Assembly (NCBI GenBank): GCA_946481095.1
Contig: CAMLML010000083.1
Coordinates: 1-19,650, forward strand
Source of the DNA: an uncultured Cellvibrio sp.
Lineage (GTDB): Bacteria > Pseudomonadota > Gammaproteobacteria > Pseudomonadales > Cellvibrionaceae
Direction of reading: 5' to 3'
DNA: 19,650 bases
A program made the position numbers and the translations under genes. Shown here in pieces: positions 1-6,996 of the stretch; positions within the stretch are counted from its first letter, which is position 1; the number at the start of each line of letters is the position of its first letter. Under the pieces are notes generated by a model. The model was not told the DNA's origin and ran no database searches. It was given only the letters and a program-made list of their open reading frames with translations.

Positions 1-82
1 ATTGAATATTGAGTTTTTTAAGTGTGCGAATAATGCGTGTTGCGATTGCACCACGGTTGGCGATTAATACTTTGGTAAACAT
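1..82 (-). CDS. Biotin-dependent urea/guanidine carboxylase, N-terminal fragment (cut by window edge)
   Basis: Only the first 27 codons are visible, beginning at ATG 82-80 and running off base 1. They read MFTKVLIANRGAIATRIIRT and then KKLNIQ. This is the characteristic start of a biotin carboxylase domain (VLIANRG-A-A-RI-RT-KKLGI) as found in urea carboxylases. GGAG lies about 8 bases upstream of the ATG. Enzymes of this family carboxylate urea, or guanidine in the riboswitch-linked group, using ATP and bicarbonate on a carried biotin. Because this operon begins with a guanidine-I riboswitch and contains both DUF1989 partners, the guanidine carboxylase type is the better reading; that is inference, since no substrate-determining residues are in view. 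An allophanate hydrolase gene is expected further downstream, outside the window. Confidence 0.85.
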   Translation of the reverse strand, partial: MFTKVLIANRGAIATRIIRTLKKLNIQ

Positions 83-150
83 GCTGGGCTCCGACAGGTC
101 GTCCTGTTGGTGTTATTACGACAGTGGTCGTCCACTGAAGATATTTATTT

Positions 151-257
151 CCCTCACCCTAACCCTCTCCCAGAGGGAGAGGGAATTGAATCGACTTCGC
201 AGTTAATTCAGTAGGGAGTTTATCCCCTCTCCCTCTGGGAGAGGGCCAGGGTGAGGG
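151..257. repeat. Inverted pair of 33-bp REP-like palindromes
   Basis: Unit 151-183 contains CCCTCTCCC, loop AGA, GGGAGAGGG (163-183), preceded by CCCTCACCCTAA. Unit 225-257 is its reverse complement with two mismatches (AA against GG). The two units face each other across 41 bases like a BIME. The right unit ends one base before the stop codon at 259-261. Such hairpins may stabilise upstream mRNA or attenuate transcription between the DUF1989 gene and the carboxylase. A third copy lies at 3408-3440. The remaining bases of 83-258 hold only the carboxylase ribosome site near 92-95. Confidence 0.85.
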
Positions 258-258
258 C

Positions 259-900
259 TTAATTCCAAACAATCACCTCAATCGGCGTCGGATTATAGCC
301 ATTACACGGATTATTCAATTGCGGGCAATTGGAAATCAACATGACTATATCCATTTCCGCTTTTAATTCAACATATTTTCCCGGCGCTGAAATACCATCG
401 GCAAAGGTTAATCCACCTTCCGGTGTCACCGGCACATTCATAAAGAAATTAATATTGTGGGTGATATCGCGTTTGCTAATGCCGAATTCCGGGTGCTCGG
501 CGATGGCGAGCATCCAGCTGTCACGGCAGGCGTGCATGCAGCGTTTTTCCAAACTGTAACGCACAGTGTTGCTTTCGGTTGCGCAAGCACCTCCCAAAGT
601 GTCGTGGCGACCGCAGGTGTCGGCGACTATAGTGAGCAATGTATTTTGTGCATTGGAAATTAATTTCGTACCGCCACTTAAATACAAATTACCCTGCGCA
701 CGCACTGTATCCATCGCACTGTAACGTTCGCTGGGATCTTTGGCGTTGTAAAACAACACGTCAGCCGCTTGATTGCCTTCAAGATCAACTATGCGAAAGG
801 TTTGGCCCTGTTTGATTTCTTTTAAAAAATAATCGCCCGCCGCAACGGTAAAACGTGCATGGGCATTTTCCGGTTTTAAATGACTTTCAATTAATGGCAT
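259..900 (-). CDS. DUF1989 urea carboxylase-associated protein, shorter subunit (probable carboxyguanidine deiminase subunit)
   Basis: The 213-residue product belongs to the DUF1989 family, whose members sit beside urea-carboxylase-type enzymes and were long called UAAP1 and UAAP2. Published work on guanidine-using bacteria assigned the pair a carboxyguanidine deiminase activity (CgdA/CgdB), converting the carboxylase product to allophanate. Visible family features are [14 protein letters not shown] (about residues 39-52), the ERYSAMDT segment that follows, and the acid/Cys-rich [13 protein letters not shown] stretch (about residues 94-106), which may bind metal. No signal peptide is present, so it is cytoplasmic. 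GAGGA lies about 7 bases before ATG 900-898. It is separated from the longer partner by 136 bases containing an inverted repeat. I am confident of the family; which of CgdA or CgdB it is I cannot say. Confidence 0.88.
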   Translation of the reverse strand: MPLIESHLKPENAHARFTVAAGDYFLKEIKQGQTFRIVDLEGNQAADVLFYNAKDPSERYSAMDTVRAQGNLYLSGGTKLISNAQNTLLTIVADTCGRHDTLGGACATESNTVRYSLEKRCMHACRDSWMLAIAEHPEFGISKRDITHNINFFMNVPVTPEGGLTFADGISAPGKYVELKAEMDIVMLISNCPQLNNPCNGYNPTPIEVIVWN

Positions 901-956
901 AAATAATCCTCGATACTATTTCTCTACGGCTCGCCATGCCTGTTCTCTACTGCTCC

Positions 957-1022
957 GTCATGCCTGCGAAGGCAGGCATCCAGTTTTTGATTGTTGTGGA
1001 TACCTGCCTTCGCAGGTATGAC
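957..1022. repeat. Inverted pair of 26-bp palindromic repeats (GCGAAGGC type)
   Basis: Unit 957-982 begins GTCATGCCTGCGAAGGCAGG and continues into CATCCA. Unit 997-1022 is its reverse complement with two differences (positions equivalent to C/T in each arm). Each unit is itself palindromic (CCTGC-GAAG-GCAGG). This motif type is scattered through many proteobacterial genomes as an extragenic repeat. The pair occupies the 136-base gap between the two DUF1989 genes, 15 bases downstream of the longer gene's stop codon. Confidence 0.85.
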
Positions 1023-1036
1023 GTACTAATAAATAA

Positions 1037-1771
1037 TTAAACCTTTCCCAAATAATAAAGCTGATTATTCTGAAAACCGCGCTGATTTTCCGGGCGGAAA
1101 TTTTTGCAGTAATCATCATCACTAACCGGATCAGCTTCACCCAATTCAATTTGTACGGGTTTGAATGGGTAATCTTTTTCGGTGCTGAGCGGATGTGGGC
1201 ATGCGTGCATGAGCACCAGCGTATCCATTTCGAAACGCAAGGTGACATTATTGCCAGCGGCTTGTGCGGATTTATCCAGCGAAATATTGCCAGTGTTATC
1301 CGCCATCACTTTACTGAACCAGTTGATATTAGCCGCCATATCCGCGCGACCCAAACCGTATTTGGCGAGTTCTACCAAAAATGCATCGTAACCATTTTGC
1401 AGCCATTGATTGCGATCTTGTTGATAGTTTCTTTTCCCCCAACGTGCGGCAACTTGATCGGCATTGCTATTGCCGCAAATAGTGTCATGCCAACAACCAT
1501 CGGAATTTTTGGAATGCTCATCAACAATCGACGCAAAAATGCGGCCCATATCCGAATACAAACAATTGCCTTTTTGCAATTTGAATGTGTGTTGGCATTT
1601 GAGTGTGTCGGGTGCGTTATAGCGTTCCAACAAATTGCGTGGGTTGTAAAACAACATTGCCAAATTGGCGCCGCCTTCTATATCGGTAATTTTCATTAAA
1701 CTGCCACGACGCAATTCGAGCGACCAATGGCCGTTGCCCGGTAATTGAGTGGTGTACACAATGCGACTCAT
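1037..1771 (-). CDS. DUF1989 urea carboxylase-associated protein, longer subunit (probable carboxyguanidine deiminase subunit)
   Basis: The 244-residue product is the second DUF1989 protein of the operon and the larger partner of the gene at 259-900. It opens with the family-typical LPGNGHWSLELRRG (about residues 10-23). DIEGGANLAMLFYNPRN (30-46) and ERYNAPDTLKCQHTFKL (49-65) follow, then a LYSDMGRIFASIVDEHS stretch (71-87) and WHDTICGNSN (94-103), where His and Cys could be ligands. It is cytoplasmic, with no signal peptide or helix. Its ATG overlaps the ATPase stop codon by four bases (ATGA), implying translational coupling. The conserved shared blocks of the two subunits suggest a heteromeric enzyme acting between carboxylation of guanidine and allophanate hydrolysis. 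The role is from family knowledge; only the family is directly visible. Confidence 0.88.
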   Translation of the reverse strand: MSRIVYTTQLPGNGHWSLELRRGSLMKITDIEGGANLAMLFYNPRNLLERYNAPDTLKCQHTFKLQKGNCLYSDMGRIFASIVDEHSKNSDGCWHDTICGNSNADQVAARWGKRNYQQDRNQWLQNGYDAFLVELAKYGLGRADMAANINWFSKVMADNTGNISLDKSAQAAGNNVTLRFEMDTLVLMHACPHPLSTEKDYPFKPVQIELGEADPVSDDDYCKNFRPENQRGFQNNQLYYLGKV

Positions 1772-2559
1772 ACACTGGGTTCCTGTTCTTTTTTCATAAT
1801 GGATTCAATTTCAGTTGGAATAGCATTTCGCGATTCGCCGAGAGCCAAATCATAGGTGATGCCAGCACCATAAGCATTGGGCGCCTGTGGATCATGACGT
1901 AATTTATCAAACACCCACAGGCGAGTGCCGAGATAAAAACCTTCACGTAAATCGTGCGTCACCATAAATACGGTGAGTTGATGTTCTTTCCACAAACGCA
2001 AAATTAATTGATGCATATCGGCGCGAATACCGGGGTCGAGTGCACCAAAAGGTTCATCCAATAATAAAACACGCGGTTGGCGAATTAGCGCTTGAGCAAT
2101 CGCCAAGCGTTGTCGCATACCACCGGATAACTCGTGCGGATATTTTTTCAATGCTTGCGATAATCCCACGGAATTTAATAAATGTCTGGCCCTTTCTTCG
2201 ACAACTTTTCTGGATTTTCCAAATAATTTTCCGAGTAAGGGAGATTGTTCGAATTCGCAAGCAATAATTACATTGTTCAAAACGTTTAAATGCGGAAATA
2301 CAGAATATTGTTGAAAGACTATGCCACGTGATTGGTCGGGTTCTGGTGGAATAGGTTTGCCATCCAACAATAATTTACCGGATGTTGGTGTTTCCATTCC
2401 CAATAGCATTTTTAAAAATGTACTTTTTCCACAACCGGATGTGCCGAGTAAAGTTACAAACTCACCGGCTTTTACACTGACATTAATGCGTTCCAGTACT
2501 ACATTGTCACCGTATTTTTTCCAGAGATTCATTGCCTGGATAAAGGGAGTATCAGCCAT
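1768..2559 (-). CDS. ABC transporter ATP-binding protein (guanidine/urea-type uptake)
   Basis: This 263-residue ATPase energises the importer of the operon. Walker A is GTSGCGKST (residues 39-47), the Q-loop lies in VFQQYSVFPH (81-90), the signature is LSGGMRQR (144-151), and Walker B is LLLDEP (165-170) followed by the D-loop FGALD. The switch His is in VTHDLREG. The sequence resembles the nitrate/sulfonate/taurine (NrtD/SsuB/TauB) class, consistent with the NrtA-like binding protein upstream. Its ATG overlaps the permease TAA by one base (TAATG), and its own TGA overlaps the next ATG, so the three genes are probably translated together. The substrate is inferred to be guanidine from the operon's riboswitch; by sequence alone it could equally be called a urea or nitrate transporter ATPase. 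Confidence 0.93.
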   Translation of the reverse strand: MADTPFIQAMNLWKKYGDNVVLERINVSVKAGEFVTLLGTSGCGKSTFLKMLLGMETPTSGKLLLDGKPIPPEPDQSRGIVFQQYSVFPHLNVLNNVIIACEFEQSPLLGKLFGKSRKVVEERARHLLNSVGLSQALKKYPHELSGGMRQRLAIAQALIRQPRVLLLDEPFGALDPGIRADMHQLILRLWKEHQLTVFMVTHDLREGFYLGTRLWVFDKLRHDPQAPNAYGAGITYDLALGESRNAIPTEIESIMKKEQEPSV

Positions 2560-3380
2560 TATTTGTTACCTTCTTGATGATTCCATGCAAAACATTTCCT
2601 GCTTAATAACGCCAGTAATTGATCAATCACAAAGGCAAGCAACGTAATCCAGGCTACGTAGGGCAGAATAATATCCATGGACATATAACGGCGTACCAGA
2701 AAAATGCGATAACCCAAACCATCGGTTGAGGCAATGGCTTCAGCAGCAATTAAAAACAGCCAGCCAGCACCCAGTGATAATCGAACGGCTGAAATTAAAT
2801 TGGGCGTTAACTGCGGAATATAGACTCGCAGTAATACTTGCCATGTTGATGCACCCAGTGTCTGGGCTTTGATAATTTGCTCGCGTGGAATTTTTTGTGC
2901 AGCCTGTTGAATATCGCGTGCGATAAAGGGTGCAACACCAATAATAATCAGGGCCACTTTGGACAGCTCACCTAACCCAAACACAATAAATAATACGGGT
3001 AGCAGTGCCATAGGTGGAATCAGTGAGATCACTGTCATAAAGGGCGACATAGGTGCGTTGAATAAAGGCAAGCTGCCGCTAATCAAACCGTAAATAAATC
3101 CAATCACGGCAGCAATAAAAATTCCGGTTAATAATCTTTGCAGGCTACTGAAGGTGTCCTGCCAAAATAAATATTCTCCTGTCCGCTTGCTGGGTTCCAG
3201 AGCCAGATTATTAATGGCTTCACCCATTTGCATAAAACTGGGCAGCAATTTGTCTTTTGCGTTTTCTGCCAGACGTGCATCTGATGCAAACACATAAACA
3301 AAAAACAAAATAATAAACGGCAAAAGTGCCAAAAATATTTTGGTGGGTTTTGTGGGTGTCAGGTTGAGTAGTCGTTTCAT
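2559..3380 (-). CDS. ABC transporter permease (guanidine/urea-type uptake)
   Basis: The 273-residue inner-membrane protein has a first hydrophobic helix at about residues 14-33, a periplasmic stretch, then five or so further helices from about 85 to 265. The EAA coupling loop that contacts the ATPase is seen as AQTLGASTWQVLLRVYIPQL (about residues 172-191), with the conserved G at its centre. This is the BPD_transp_1 fold of the NrtB/SsuC/TauC class. It starts at ATG 3380-3378. It lies 106 bases after the binding-protein gene, a gap filled with palindromes, while it overlaps the ATPase gene by one base. Cargo is inferred as guanidine from operon context. Confidence 0.92.
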   Translation of the reverse strand: MKRLLNLTPTKPTKIFLALLPFIILFFVYVFASDARLAENAKDKLLPSFMQMGEAINNLALEPSKRTGEYLFWQDTFSSLQRLLTGIFIAAVIGFIYGLISGSLPLFNAPMSPFMTVISLIPPMALLPVLFIVFGLGELSKVALIIIGVAPFIARDIQQAAQKIPREQIIKAQTLGASTWQVLLRVYIPQLTPNLISAVRLSLGAGWLFLIAAEAIASTDGLGYRIFLVRRYMSMDIILPYVAWITLLAFVIDQLLALLSRKCFAWNHQEGNK

Positions 3381-3407
3381 ACTGGAGTCTGCAATTGGCT
3401 TACAGTT

Positions 3408-3483
3408 CCCTCACCCTAGCCCTCTCCCGGGGGGAGAGGGGACTAGTTCCTCCCCCTTGCGAAGGGGGGGTTAGGAGGGGGTT
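3408..3483. repeat. Two palindromic repeats between binding-protein and permease genes
   Basis: Unit 3408-3440 is a third copy of the 33-bp REP-like element seen at 151-257 (CCCTCACCCTAG, then CCCTCTCCC and GGGAGAGGG with a changed loop). It is followed by a different palindrome at 3449-3483, CTCCCCCTTGCGAAGGGGG plus a GTTAGGAGGGGG tail. Both can fold in the mRNA immediately 3' of the binding-protein stop codon at 3487-3489. This is the position where such structures commonly protect the upstream message and lower permease expression relative to binding protein, as in E. coli malE-malF. Confidence 0.82.
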
Positions 3484-3486
3484 TGT

Positions 3487-4545
3487 TTACAACTTTCCAT
3501 CCGCCGCCATTTGCATATAAGTCGGATCGAAACGCAATTTAATATTTCCTTTATCGCCATAAACACCTTTCGGCCCTTCTATTCCGATAAATTTTGCATC
3601 AGGTGCGCCTTCACCCAGCAAGCCGTGGCTGAAAGAAAATTCGGCAACTTTTTGCATGGTGGATAACAAAACATCACTCTTCACAAATTCAACAGCTGAT
3701 GCCGCTGTGTAAAACATTTTGGTGCTGGCGAGTTGTGATTCGAATCCGGCGAGATCAGTTCCTGATGCAGTGGCCATGGAAGTTTTGGCAGCTATGGCAT
3801 TTTTATCTGATCCACTCATGGTTGACATAATTTCATACCATGCACCAACCAATGCTTTTCCAAGAGCAGGATTTTTCTTTAAAGTTTCGGTGTTCACTAT
3901 CATCAGATCCATGATTTCACCAGGGATTTGTGATGAATCAAAAACTTTGGTGCTGTTGGGTTGCGTTAAAATTTCGCTGAGCAGCGGGTTCCAGGTGACA
4001 ACAGAAGTGACATCTTTGGTGCCGTAAACGGCGACCATATCGGCATCGGATGTATTGACGACTTTTACATCAGATTCTTTCATGCCGACAGTTTCCAATG
4101 CGCGTGCGAGTAGATAATGAGACACACTTAATTCAACCAAATTGACATTTTGTCCTTTGATTTCTTTCAAACTTTTTTTGCCTTTTAATACTACGCCATC
4201 GTTACCGTTGGAAAAGTCACCCATAATTAACGCAGTTGAATCAACACCACCAGCGGCGGGAATGGTCAGGGCATCCATGTTAGTCATGACGCAGCCATCA
4301 AATTGTCCAGCTGTGTATTGGTTGATGGACTCAACATAATCATTGATTTGAACTACATCAATTTCGATGCCGTATTTTTTCGCCCATTTATCGACAATTT
4401 TTTTCTCGTCAGCATAGCCCCATGGCATCCAACCGACATAAATCGACCAACAGACTTTGAAAGGTTCTGCCGCAGAAGCGATACTGGCAGTGAATGAAAG
4501 CGCAAGCGCGAGAGAAATTTTCTTGAGACGTGATTGAAACAGCAT
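3487..4545 (-). CDS. ABC transporter periplasmic substrate-binding protein, urea-carboxylase-region type (probable guanidine binder)
   Basis: The 352-residue product is an NrtA/SsuA/TauA-like periplasmic binding protein of the group found next to urea carboxylase operons. Its signal peptide has a basic start (MLFQSRLKK), a hydrophobic core, and a probable cut at ASA|AEP near residue 25. Mature features include VCWSIYVGWMPWGYA, and QFDGCVMTNMDAL, the hinge region typical of this class. I chose ATG 4545-4543 because GGAGG (4556-4552) lies six bases upstream. The in-frame TTG at 4551 would abut the Shine-Dalgarno and is unlikely. It is the first gene after the riboswitch, as expected for the most highly expressed component. 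The ligand is inferred to be guanidine or guanidinium from the riboswitch; no direct evidence distinguishes it from urea. Confidence 0.92.
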   Translation of the reverse strand: MLFQSRLKKISLALALSFTASIASAAEPFKVCWSIYVGWMPWGYADEKKIVDKWAKKYGIEIDVVQINDYVESINQYTAGQFDGCVMTNMDALTIPAAGGVDSTALIMGDFSNGNDGVVLKGKKSLKEIKGQNVNLVELSVSHYLLARALETVGMKESDVKVVNTSDADMVAVYGTKDVTSVVTWNPLLSEILTQPNSTKVFDSSQIPGEIMDLMIVNTETLKKNPALGKALVGAWYEIMSTMSGSDKNAIAAKTSMATASGTDLAGFESQLASTKMFYTAASAVEFVKSDVLLSTMQKVAEFSFSHGLLGEGAPDAKFIGIEGPKGVYGDKGNIKLRFDPTYMQMAADGKL

Positions 4546-4581
4546 GAACAACCTCCAAGGTAAAAAATTACACCGGCATAT

Positions 4582-4616
4582 GGGAGCACTCTGGCGATTA
4601 GGCCAATCAATCTCCC
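4582..4616 (-). promoter_or_regulatory. Candidate riboswitch expression-platform hairpin
   Basis: The GGGAG at the 3' end of the aptamer (4616-4612) can pair with CTCCC at 4586-4582, with a smaller stem possible in between. This pairing would compete with the aptamer, so it is a reasonable alternative structure. There is no run of T after it, so it is not a simple intrinsic terminator. CTCC could also pair with GGAG of the ribosome site at 4556-4552, so control may be at translation. I cannot resolve which fold is the ON state. Confidence 0.45.
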
Positions 4617-4722
4617 GGGCTTTTATCCCGCCGTGTAACCTTCATTAACCAGAGGCTATGACTTGAAGGTCGAAAGCTCTCGGACCAGACATTGCCTAAA
4701 CAATCGGAACCCTAGCTCTCTA
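4610..4722 (-). promoter_or_regulatory. Guanidine-I riboswitch (ykkC-yxkD class) leader
   Basis: On the minus strand the conserved blocks of the ykkC aptamer appear in order. CTAGGGTTCCG is at 4715-4705, CTGGTCCGAGAG is at about 4687-4676, and ACACGGCGGGATAAAA then GCCCGGGAGA is at about 4636-4611. A variable stem lies between the second and third blocks. These match the consensus closely enough that I regard the identification as secure. The aptamer binds guanidinium and turns on genes for guanidine export, breakdown or uptake. It lies 65 bases upstream of the binding-protein ATG and would control the whole operon down to the carboxylase. Confidence 0.96.
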
Positions 4723-4728
4723 TTACAG

Positions 4729-4757
4729 TTTGTAGAAACAAAAACTCAGTTTGTAAA
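4729..4757 (-). promoter_or_regulatory. Candidate sigma-70 promoter of the guanidine operon
   Basis: On the minus strand TTTACA (4757-4752) and TACAAA (4734-4729) are separated by exactly 17 bases, matching five and four of six consensus positions. Transcription would begin near 4722, just before the first riboswitch block. The spot also contains a direct repeat of TACAAACTG overlapping both hexamers, which could be coincidental or a regulator site. Confidence 0.5.
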
Positions 4758-4965
4758 AACAAATTGCTTAATACCTAAAACCACCCAGAGTGCGAATCAG
4801 TTATTACCTATCCGCTACTGCAATTGCAGCGCCAAGTTGCCAATTGGCTTGTGTTGCAGTGATTTTCAAAGAGTGGCTCTTGAGGGTATCTATAATTTCG
4901 CACCCAATTGATGCCACATGAAAACTTTCGTGCATTAAATTGGGGCAAATGTTGTGGCATTTCAA
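4758..4965. other. Intergenic region between guanidine operon promoter and bamD
   Basis: No gene is supported here. It contains a perfect palindrome GCCAATTGGC near 4837-4846. It also has two interleaved inverted repeats downstream of bamD: CCCAATT (4903-4909) with AATTGGG (4938-4944), and ATGCCACA (4911-4918) with TGTGGCAT (4953-4960). The arms cross rather than nest, so both pairs could form together only as a pseudoknot. No T-run marks a canonical bamD terminator. Confidence 0.4.
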
Positions 4966-5880
4966 TCATGAATTGGGTTTTGCCACAGTTTCATCTGACA
5001 GTGTTTTCCGAAATTCAGGATCATACAATTCTCGTGTATCGAATCCGGAGATTTCATATTTACTGAATAGTCCCAAAGTCAGCCAGGCTACCCAATTAAT
5101 TTTACCGTCGTTGTACATGTAGCGGTCATCAAAAGTACCATCAGTCTTGATTGCCGGATAATCGGGATAATTCAATTTTAAAATGTCCAGCATTTCGTTT
5201 GCCTGGGCAGGCATTTTCAACAGTCTGTAACCCTGTACCATCACGGCGAGGGCATCAGGAATTGCAGGAGTTTGAGGATAGTTTTCAAGTACGTAACGTC
5301 CGCGGGCTGTGGCTGCAACATAGGCTCCGCGTTTGAAATAATAATTGGCGACGTGAATTTCATTGCGTGCCAGACGGTTGCGTAAATGCAACATGCGTTT
5401 TTTGGCATCAACTGCATAGGGGCTATCCGGAAAACGATTGAGTAATTGTGTGAAGTAACCCAATGACTCTCTTGCAGCACCAGGGTCACGTTTTGAAATA
5501 TCAACGGGCATAACCCGATCAAGAATGCCGGAATCCTTGGTGAATGAACTCATGCCTAACATATAATAGGCGTAGTCCACATTTCGATGCTGTGGGTGCA
5601 GGCGAATAAATCGATTGGCTGTCGCGATGGCTGCATCAGGTTCACCCGATTGGTAATGGGCGTAAATTAATTCCAGTTGTGATTGTTCTGCATAGGTGCC
5701 AAAAGGAAAATTCTCTTCCATAGTGTTGAGATTTTTGATGGCGGTTTCCCACTGGCTTCGTTCCAGCTGTTCATTAATTGCTTCGTAAAGATCGGCTTCT
5801 GTGGTGTATTCTTCTTTCTTGGATGAGCAGCCACAAAGACTGATAATGGCAACAAGCAGAAGATAGGCTGAAACTCGCAT
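4966..5880 (-). CDS. bamD: Outer membrane protein assembly factor BamD (ComL lipoprotein)
   Basis: The 304-residue lipoprotein is an essential part of the BAM complex, which folds beta-barrel proteins into the outer membrane. The signal peptide ends in a lipobox LCGC with Cys18 as the lipidated residue (a Cys at the -2 position is uncommon). TPR-like helices follow: YEAINEQLERSQWETAIKNL, then NFPFGTYAEQSQLELIYAHY, the conserved RFIRLHPQHRNVDYAYYM, and RFPDSPYAVDAKKRM. At about 300 residues it is longer than the E. coli protein (about 245), the extra being at the C-terminus (from about residue 240). It is divergent from rluD, the arrangement common across gammaproteobacteria, which supports the assignment. 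Confidence 0.96.
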   Translation of the reverse strand: MRVSAYLLLVAIISLCGCSSKKEEYTTEADLYEAINEQLERSQWETAIKNLNTMEENFPFGTYAEQSQLELIYAHYQSGEPDAAIATANRFIRLHPQHRNVDYAYYMLGMSSFTKDSGILDRVMPVDISKRDPGAARESLGYFTQLLNRFPDSPYAVDAKKRMLHLRNRLARNEIHVANYYFKRGAYVAATARGRYVLENYPQTPAIPDALAVMVQGYRLLKMPAQANEMLDILKLNYPDYPAIKTDGTFDDRYMYNDGKINWVAWLTLGLFSKYEISGFDTRELYDPEFRKTLSDETVAKPNS

Positions 5881-5993
5881 AGGTTAACTCTTATAGTCGG
5901 AAAACGTGTCAGAAAGCAGGCGCGGTATTTAAACACAGAGATTGAAGGACTCCAACGGAGAATCCCAAATTTTATACAACCCCCTATAACACT

Positions 5994-6011
5994 GTTCTGA
6001 TGAAACAGAAC
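5994..6011 (+). other. Small hairpin in the rluD leader
   Basis: GTTCTG (5994-5999) and CAGAAC (6006-6011) can form a six-base stem around the loop ATGAAA, just upstream of the rluD ribosome site (AAAGG, 6016-6020). The bamD-rluD intergenic region must carry promoters for both genes. I see no convincing -35/-10 pair for either. Confidence 0.3.
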
Positions 6012-6027
6012 TGACAAAGGTTTTTGC

Positions 6028-6996
6028 ATGAAAGATGTTTATCAATTAAGCGCTCAGGTTCCCGTCACCATGAGTGGTATGCGCTTCGACCAGGTGGCGT
6101 CCGAGTTGTTCCCTGACTTTTCACGGTCGCGCTTGCAGTCCTGGATTAAAGATGGGCAGCTCAAGTTGGATGGCCGGATCGCCAAACCCAAAGACAAAAT
6201 TATCGGCGGCGAGACCTTGTCACTGGATGCTGAATTGGAAGCCCAGGGTGAATGGGAAGCCGAAGAGATTGATCTGGATATCGTCTACGAAGATGAAGAT
6301 TTACTGGTGATTAACAAGCAAGCCGGTTTGGTTGTACACCCGGCAGCGGGCAATTACACCGGTACTTTGGTCAATGCCTTGTTGCATCATGTTCCCGATC
6401 TGGTGAATTTGCCGCGTGCGGGGATTGTGCATCGACTGGATAAAGAGACAACCGGCTTGATGGTCGTTGCCAAAACGCTGGAAGCCCACACTGATCTGGT
6501 CGCCCAACTTGCTGACAGAACGGTCAGTCGTGAATATCAAGCCATAGCAGTGGGTGCTATGACCGGTGGGGGAACAGTCAATGCACCCATGGGGCGCCAC
6601 CCTATGCAACGTAAATTAATGGCCGTGTTGAGTGCTGGTGGAAAGCGCGCTGTTACCCATTACCGGGTCATCAAGCGTTATCCGCAACACACACATATCA
6701 AGGTCAATCTGGAAACCGGGCGAACCCATCAAATTCGTGTGCATATGGCGCATATAGGTTTTCCGTTGGTTGGTGACCAAACCTACGGCAATCGTTTCAG
6801 AATCCCCAAAGGCGCCAACCAACATTTGGTTGATACCTTGAAAAATTTCCCCCGGCAGGCCCTGCACGCTGCCCGCTTGGGATTGGAGCATCCCGGCACA
6901 GGTGAATATGTTGAATGGACTGCACCCTTGCCCGAAGACTTTCAAAATTTGGTGGATGCATTGGATAAGGGATATATACACGAGGAAGAGCGGTGA
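6028..6996 (+). CDS. rluD: 23S rRNA pseudouridine synthase RluD
   Basis: The 322-residue enzyme converts U1911, U1915 and U1917 of 23S rRNA helix 69 to pseudouridine and is important for ribosome assembly and termination. An N-terminal S4 RNA-binding domain (about residues 16-75, RFDQVASELFPDFSRSRLQSWI) precedes the catalytic domain. Its active-site motif is GIVHRLDKETTGLMV (132-146), with Asp138 as the catalytic aspartate. RTHQIRVHMAHIGFPLVGD marks the second conserved RluA-family block. Start ATG 6028 has AAAGG about eight bases upstream. It is divergent from bamD and overlaps pgeF by four bases, the standard gammaproteobacterial order. Confidence 0.97.
   Translation: MKDVYQLSAQVPVTMSGMRFDQVASELFPDFSRSRLQSWIKDGQLKLDGRIAKPKDKIIGGETLSLDAELEAQGEWEAEEIDLDIVYEDEDLLVINKQAGLVVHPAAGNYTGTLVNALLHHVPDLVNLPRAGIVHRLDKETTGLMVVAKTLEAHTDLVAQLADRTVSREYQAIAVGAMTGGGTVNAPMGRHPMQRKLMAVLSAGGKRAVTHYRVIKRYPQHTHIKVNLETGRTHQIRVHMAHIGFPLVGDQTYGNRFRIPKGANQHLVDTLKNFPRQALHAARLGLEHPGTGEYVEWTAPLPEDFQNLVDALDKGYIHEEER

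Noticed and set aside
9..206. 65-codon plus-strand frame near the left edge
   Set aside because: It overlaps the carboxylase start on the other strand and runs through the palindromic repeat; no ribosome site.
151..1022. Repeats considered as a CRISPR array or insertion-sequence ends
   Set aside because: Units are few, palindromic and in inverted pairs with unequal spacing; no transposase, target duplication or cas genes are present.
1151..1699. 182-codon plus-strand frame
   Set aside because: It lies fully opposite the well-supported DUF1989 gene and has no family-like composition; it is a shadow of that gene.
4546..4551. TTG start for the substrate-binding protein, two codons upstream of ATG
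   Set aside because: GGAGG would directly abut this TTG with no spacing; the ATG at 4545 has ideal spacing and begins a normal signal peptide.
4663..4911. 82-codon plus-strand frame over the riboswitch region
   Set aside because: It is antisense to the guanidine-I riboswitch and promoter, has no ribosome site and no recognisable protein features.
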